Source: Auxenochlorella pyrenoidosa (Eukaryota; Chlorophyta; Trebouxiophyceae; Chlorellales; Chlorellaceae). Taken from it: DNA of 11,804 bases. The notes beneath the pieces are model-generated. The model did not search any database and was not told the origin of the DNA. It worked only from the letters and a program-made list of their open reading frames with translations. This document shows, in pieces, positions 8,474-11,804 of the stretch (positions are counted from its first letter, which is position 1; every line of letters begins with the position of its first letter). Where the stretch lies: positions 957,903 to 969,706 of the forward strand of contig KQ482041.1 of assembly GCA_001430745.1 (NCBI GenBank). The letters are read 5' to 3'. The translations under genes and the position numbers were made by a program.

Positions 8474-9521
8474 ATGAGCCGGCGCAAGCACCTGCTGCAG
8501 ACACTGGAGCAGGAGGTGCAGCCACCCAGCGAAGGCCAGCACATCGTGCGCGCGGTGGGCTCTCGCGGCAGCAACATTATCGAGGTGGGCCGCTTTTGAA
8601 GTTTTTTCCATGTGCCACTATGCACGTAAAAGTCTGTGGCAGCGCTCGGCCTGCCCGTCTTCGACCGCATGTGGACATGCATGTTCCTGCCGCCGCCGCC
8701 GCCGCCGCTGCCGCCTGCCTGTGCATCGCTGTTTCCAACCGCACAGGGTGTTGTCCCCTTCCCATCCCACGCCAGGTGGAGTTCCCCGACAGCCGCTCCA
8801 CACTCTGCCTGCTGCCCGCAAAGTTTCACAAAAAGCTGTGGATCCGCAAGGGCTCCTTCCTGATCGTGGAGGACGCTCCCGAGGCAAGCTCCGAGGGGCA
8901 GCGCGTCACCGGCTTTGTCGCCGCCGTGCTGTACGCCGACCACGTCAAGCAGCTGCGCCGCATGCCGGGCGTGTGGTGAGCGGGGCGCGATGCTTCGCTT
9001 GCTGGGGCTGGCTGCAGGGCGGGGGGTGCGCCCAACCACAGCTGGCGGCGGCGCAAGTGTGGGTGCAGCCGCACCAACCAAAGACTGGTTTTGCTTTAGC
9101 AGGCACTCCTGGGCCTGACAGCGTGCTCACGGCCTGCCTCCTTCCCTCACGACGCAGGCCGCCCGAGTTTGAGAGCAACAACAGCGGCAGTGCAGGGGCG
9201 AGCGGAGCGGCAGAGCAGCTGGCAGCCATGGGGCTTGCGGAGAGCGACAGCGAGGGCGATGCAGCACAGGCAGCAGGCAGCAGCAGAGATGGTGGAGCGG
9301 TGCCGGCCGGCGGCAGGAGGGAGTGTGAGCAGCAGGCACAGGCGCAACAGCAACAACGAGACGTTGCAGCGGCGCCAGGAGCAGCAGCAGAACGGACAGA
9401 AGGGGAAGGCAGCGAGGGCGAGTACAGCAGCAGCGAGGATGACTTGCCGCCCATCCCGCGCTTCAACAACCGAAAAGTTATCGAGTATGCAGTCTCAGAC
9501 AGCGACTCGGATGAGGACTGA
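8474..9521 (+). CDS. EIF1AD: EIF1AD-type eIF1A-domain (S1-like OB-fold) RNA-binding protein (3 exons, complete)
   Basis: Exons 8474-8584, 8776-8975 and 9158-9521 join in phases 0 and 2 to give 224 residues. The N-terminal half is an S1-like/eIF1A-like OB domain (about residues 20-95), with SEGQHIVRAVGSRGSNIIEV, then LLPAKFHKKLWIRKGSFLIV and a DHVKQLRR segment. These align by eye with EIF1AD rather than canonical eIF1A, because an MSRRKH-type basic N-terminus is followed by the OB fold and then a long acidic tail. The tail ends IPRFNNRKVIEYAVSDSDSD, matching the conserved N-N/T-N-R motif and acidic C-terminus of the family. The family is nuclear/RNA-associated, and its exact role is less settled than that of eIF1A. 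The protein is longer than human EIF1AD (about 165 residues) because of an alanine-, glutamine- and glycine-rich insert. Both introns, if retained, give stops: TGA within 15 bases in intron 1, and immediately at the donor in intron 2. Confidence 0.9.
8689..8715 (+). repeat. GCC/CCG trinucleotide repeat in EIF1AD intron 1
   Basis: Seven GCC units starting at 8689 are followed by an interrupted GCTGCCGCC. Read in one frame it would encode polyalanine, but it lies inside intron 1 of the eIF1A-domain gene. Such a tract is a likely length polymorphism. Confidence 0.8.
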
Positions 9522-9688
9522 ACCAGCGGAATGCAGCCCACCTGAGATACCGCTAACAGGGCGTGCACGTTTCTGTGCTGTACCACCCTACTCCTGTCTC
9601 TTTCTTCCCTCTCCCATCTGCATGGATGGGCACAATGTAGATACTGAATGAACAGATTGAGTGCTCGCAATCGATGTGGTGCCGGTGG

Positions 9689-9702
9689 CCCCTCGCGAGG
9701 GG
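9689..9702. promoter_or_regulatory. 14-bp perfect palindrome with CGCG core (first of two)
   Basis: CCCCTCGCGAGGGG is self-complementary. Its CGCG core fits the CGCG box bound by plant CAMTA factors, and CTCGCGAG resembles the TCTCGCGAGA promoter element known in animals. It lies about 350 bp upstream of the start codon at 10048. Function is inferred from motif similarity only. Confidence 0.45.
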
Positions 9703-9811
9703 GCACCTGGGCATGCAACCCAGGATGCTCTGCCTTCCCTTGTCCCAGCCGTCCACCCATCGCAGCCTGTCGCTTACACTGGCTCGCCGTACCAAAGCCA
9801 GAGGAACAGGC

Positions 9812-9819
9812 CTCGCGAG
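9812..9819. promoter_or_regulatory. CTCGCGAG palindrome (second of two)
   Basis: An 8-bp perfect palindrome in the context GGCCTCGCGAGAGG. It is the same core as at 9692-9699 and lies exactly 120 bp downstream of it, about 230 bp before the start codon at 10048. Confidence 0.4.
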
Positions 9820-10047
9820 AGGACACTCTGCCGATTCATCTTCCCGCCCATTTGCCTATTCGAGTCGCATCCCGCTGCGATCCCCAACTTGAGCAACCCA
9901 CTTCAGCACTCTTCAAGCCCAGAAGACGTCAACGGGCTGCTGCACGCACCGTTGCGACTTCTGCGGAGGCCACCAGCACGGCGCAGCGGGTTCATCGCCC
10001 CTGGAGGAGGTTTTTGAGTGCTACTAGACAGCCAAGAGCCTGCAGTC

Positions 10048-11799
10048 ATGGCCTGGGAGCCGGCGGGGGCCGCAGGCGGGGAAGGGCCAGTCCCGCCGGC
10101 TGACGCCGACGCTGACGCCGCTGGTCGGCGGCACACCTTCCCACAGCCCCATGGCGGGCTATCGCGGGTGCCGCTGTCGCATCCTGCAAACGGTGTGGAT
10201 GCAGTTTTGCGGGAACTGCATGCAGGCGGCTTCACCGCCCTAGCCAGCAGCCTGGAGGGCCTGCGCCCTCAGAAGGTGGGTTTGGCCTGCATGCCGAGCA
10301 ATTGCAAGCTGAGTTGTACTCCCTTACGCCGGCGCCATCTTGTGGCACCCGTTCTTGTGCACACAAGTAGCAGAGAATGCCGCGCAGGACCCAGTGCAGC
10401 GCCCATTATCCTGCTCTGCTCCCCGCCCGGCTCGTGCAGAACGAGCCCACCCCAGGCGTGCTCAGCCTGCAGCAGCGGTACGCGCGCCTGCCGGGCAGCC
10501 CCCTGACCGCGGCGTTCAGTGGCAGCCTGGTGGTGGCGGCGCCGCTGCCGGCCTCCTCTGGCGGCAGCGTGCAGGTGGCTGTGACCTTTGACATTGTGCA
10601 GGCGCCCTCGGCCTTCTGCCTGCCGGTGATGCAGAAGCGGGCGTGGGACCCGCCCTTCCAGGTGGGTGCCACCTCAGGGGCACCAGCTGGGGAGCACAGG
10701 CTGAAAGGATCATCCGAGCGCAGCCGCATAGAGGGCTGCAGGACCTGTGCCATGCACCCCACCACAGTTCTGGGTGCCTCCTGGGCAGGCCATGCCCTTG
10801 GGAAGCGATGCGCCGCATGGTGACACTGCCGCTTCCGCGGCCACGCCCACCCGCTGCAGGTCCGGATGACGTGGCGCAGCGCGCTGCCGCTGCAGTTCAG
10901 CACGACTGTTGCCGCATTTGTTGCGGACGAGTCGGCGGTACCGTCCATGCTCACCTGGCAGCTGCCTGCCGGGGGAGACGCTGCAAAGCAGCTGCTTGAC
11001 TACCAGCAGGAGCGCATGGTGGTGCTGGCGCCGGCTGCAGGGCCCGGTGGGGCGGCACAGCAGGTGGGCAGACGTGAACAAAGGCTGGGCGCGGCATGCG
11101 GGCATGGGCGATAAGGATGTTGAGTGCGATGGAAGACCCTGCCGCAGGTCATGTCGAAAGGTGGTGTTGGATGAGGTGCATCACACAAGGCCGGTCCCTG
11201 CCGGCCCCGCGCTGCAGGAGCACTACGCGGAGGCTGTCTTTACGTTCAACAAGCTGTGCTTTGGCGCGCCCTCCCACATGCGCCCCCGCTGGCTGGTCTT
11301 TGCCGCCAGCCTGCTGGGCGGCGGCTGCGTGTACAGCCACTTCCTGGTGGGTGCCAGGGAGGGGGGTAGGGGGGTGAGGGCCGGGAGGGGTGGCGTCGAG
11401 CTCGCAGTCCATCCTGGATGACTCTGCCGGCGTGACCTGCCCTGCACCTGCCCCTGCCTGTCCCCCCGCCAGGTGCCCACCGTGGTCATGAGCCGGCTGG
11501 CTGAGCAGTTTGACAAGGTGGGTGGCTCGCCAGCGCTACGCCGCATCACCAGGCCCGACAGGCCTGTCTGCACAGCCTGAAACCAGCCCGCCCGGAGCAT
11601 TGCTGCGCCATGCGCTTCCCGGCATCGGCGCCCGGCGTGTGTGCCCCCGTACATCAGCGCACCCGTCACGCCCTGCCTGCTGCCTCCCATCACTGCGCAG
11701 GCCAAGGTGGTGCTGTGGGGCTCCAAGGAGCCGCCCTCCTGCGACAGCAGCGTCATGAAGATGGACTACCCTCAGCTGCGCAAGTTCATCAAGAAGTGA
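10048..11799 (+). CDS. Uncharacterised 308-residue protein (6 exons, complete)
   Basis: Not recognised. Exons 10048-10275, 10440-10661, 10860-11063, 11218-11346, 11473-11517 and 11701-11799 are all phase 0 and sum to 927 nt (308 residues plus TGA). An in-frame TGA at 10015-10017 sets the start. Residues 1-76 are glycine-, alanine- and aspartate-rich at first, then include an LRELHAGGFTALASSLEGL helix. Residues about 97-261 look beta-strand-rich: alternating hydrophobics such as SVQVAVTFDIVQAPS, then FSTTVAAFVADESAVPSMLT, then FTFNKLCFGAPSHMRPRWLV (226-245). The C-terminus is basic, ending YPQLRKFIKK. There is no signal peptide, no clear membrane helix and no catalytic motif I can name. The FNKLCF...RPRWLV strand pair is faintly like immunoglobulin-fold DNA-binding domains (Rel, STAT, NDT80 types), but this is only an impression. 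The third exon (68 codons) and fourth (43 codons) are the most conserved-looking. The reading frame is well supported by six matching phases. Confidence 0.75.
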
Positions 11800-11804
11800 G
11801 CTTG

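Larger units (their letters stand above)
9522..10047 (+). promoter_or_regulatory. 526-bp gap: EIF1AD 3' untranslated region and promoter of the downstream gene
   Basis: No gene is seen. The left part should be the 3' untranslated region of the eIF1A-domain gene; there is no TGTAA, only a TGTAG at 9636-9640 in CACAATGTAGATAC. The right part should hold the promoter and leader of the gene starting at 10048, since an in-frame TGA at 10015-10017 closes that frame. Two CTCGCGAG palindromes lie inside it. Confidence 0.5.

Noticed and set aside
7753..9081. 442-codon open frame on the minus strand spanning the divergent promoter
   Set aside because: It runs antisense to the EIF1AD gene and out of frame with DRP5B exon 1. 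Arginine- and alanine-rich GC artefact.
1..11804. CRISPR array, insertion sequence, tRNA, rRNA, or prokaryotic defence system
   Set aside because: No regularly spaced repeats, terminal inverted repeats, cloverleaf-like stretches or transposase frames were seen. Genes are spliced and eukaryotic.

Overview
The window looks like nuclear DNA from a GC-rich green alga. A trebouxiophyte close to Chlorella, Micractinium or Auxenochlorella would fit, but that placement is an inference. The reasons are: high GC; short genes split by many 120-400 bp introns; acceptors that are almost always (C/T)GCAG; donors that mostly read GTG; and a complete gene for the chloroplast-division dynamin DRP5B/ARC5. There are no Shine-Dalgarno-led bacterial operons. 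Most long open frames are by-products of the GC content.

Layout. Three genes lie on the minus strand and two on the plus strand, diverging around position 8300. (1) 1-960, minus: the 5' part (about 132 residues, 4 exons) of the shared alpha subunit of protein farnesyltransferase/geranylgeranyltransferase I; it runs off the left edge. (2) 1217-1608, minus: a predicted 3-exon gene for a 61-residue helical microprotein that I do not recognise. (3) 2382-8167, minus: a complete 17-exon gene for DRP5B (ARC5), 842 residues, with all four GTPase motifs. (4) 8474-9521, plus: a 3-exon gene for an EIF1AD-type eIF1A-domain protein, 224 residues. (5) 10048-11799, plus: a 6-exon gene for a 308-residue protein of unknown function, complete within the window.

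Exon models were built by hand by joining splice sites in phase. For every gene the exon lengths and phases add up to an uninterrupted frame, and for genes 1, 3 and 4 the joins restore family-conserved sequence. DRP5B and the EIF1AD gene are divergent, with 306 bp between start codons, and probably share a bidirectional promoter. The genes are housekeeping in character (protein prenylation, plastid division, RNA/translation-related) and show no sign of a pathway cluster, mobile element, CRISPR array, rRNA or tRNA.

The best candidates for something undescribed are the 61-residue microprotein and the 308-residue orphan. Other points of note are two GC-AG introns, a 30-nt microexon in the prenyltransferase gene, a strong G-quadruplex motif abutting a DRP5B splice acceptor, and a pair of CTCGCGAG palindromes exactly 120 bp apart upstream of the orphan gene.
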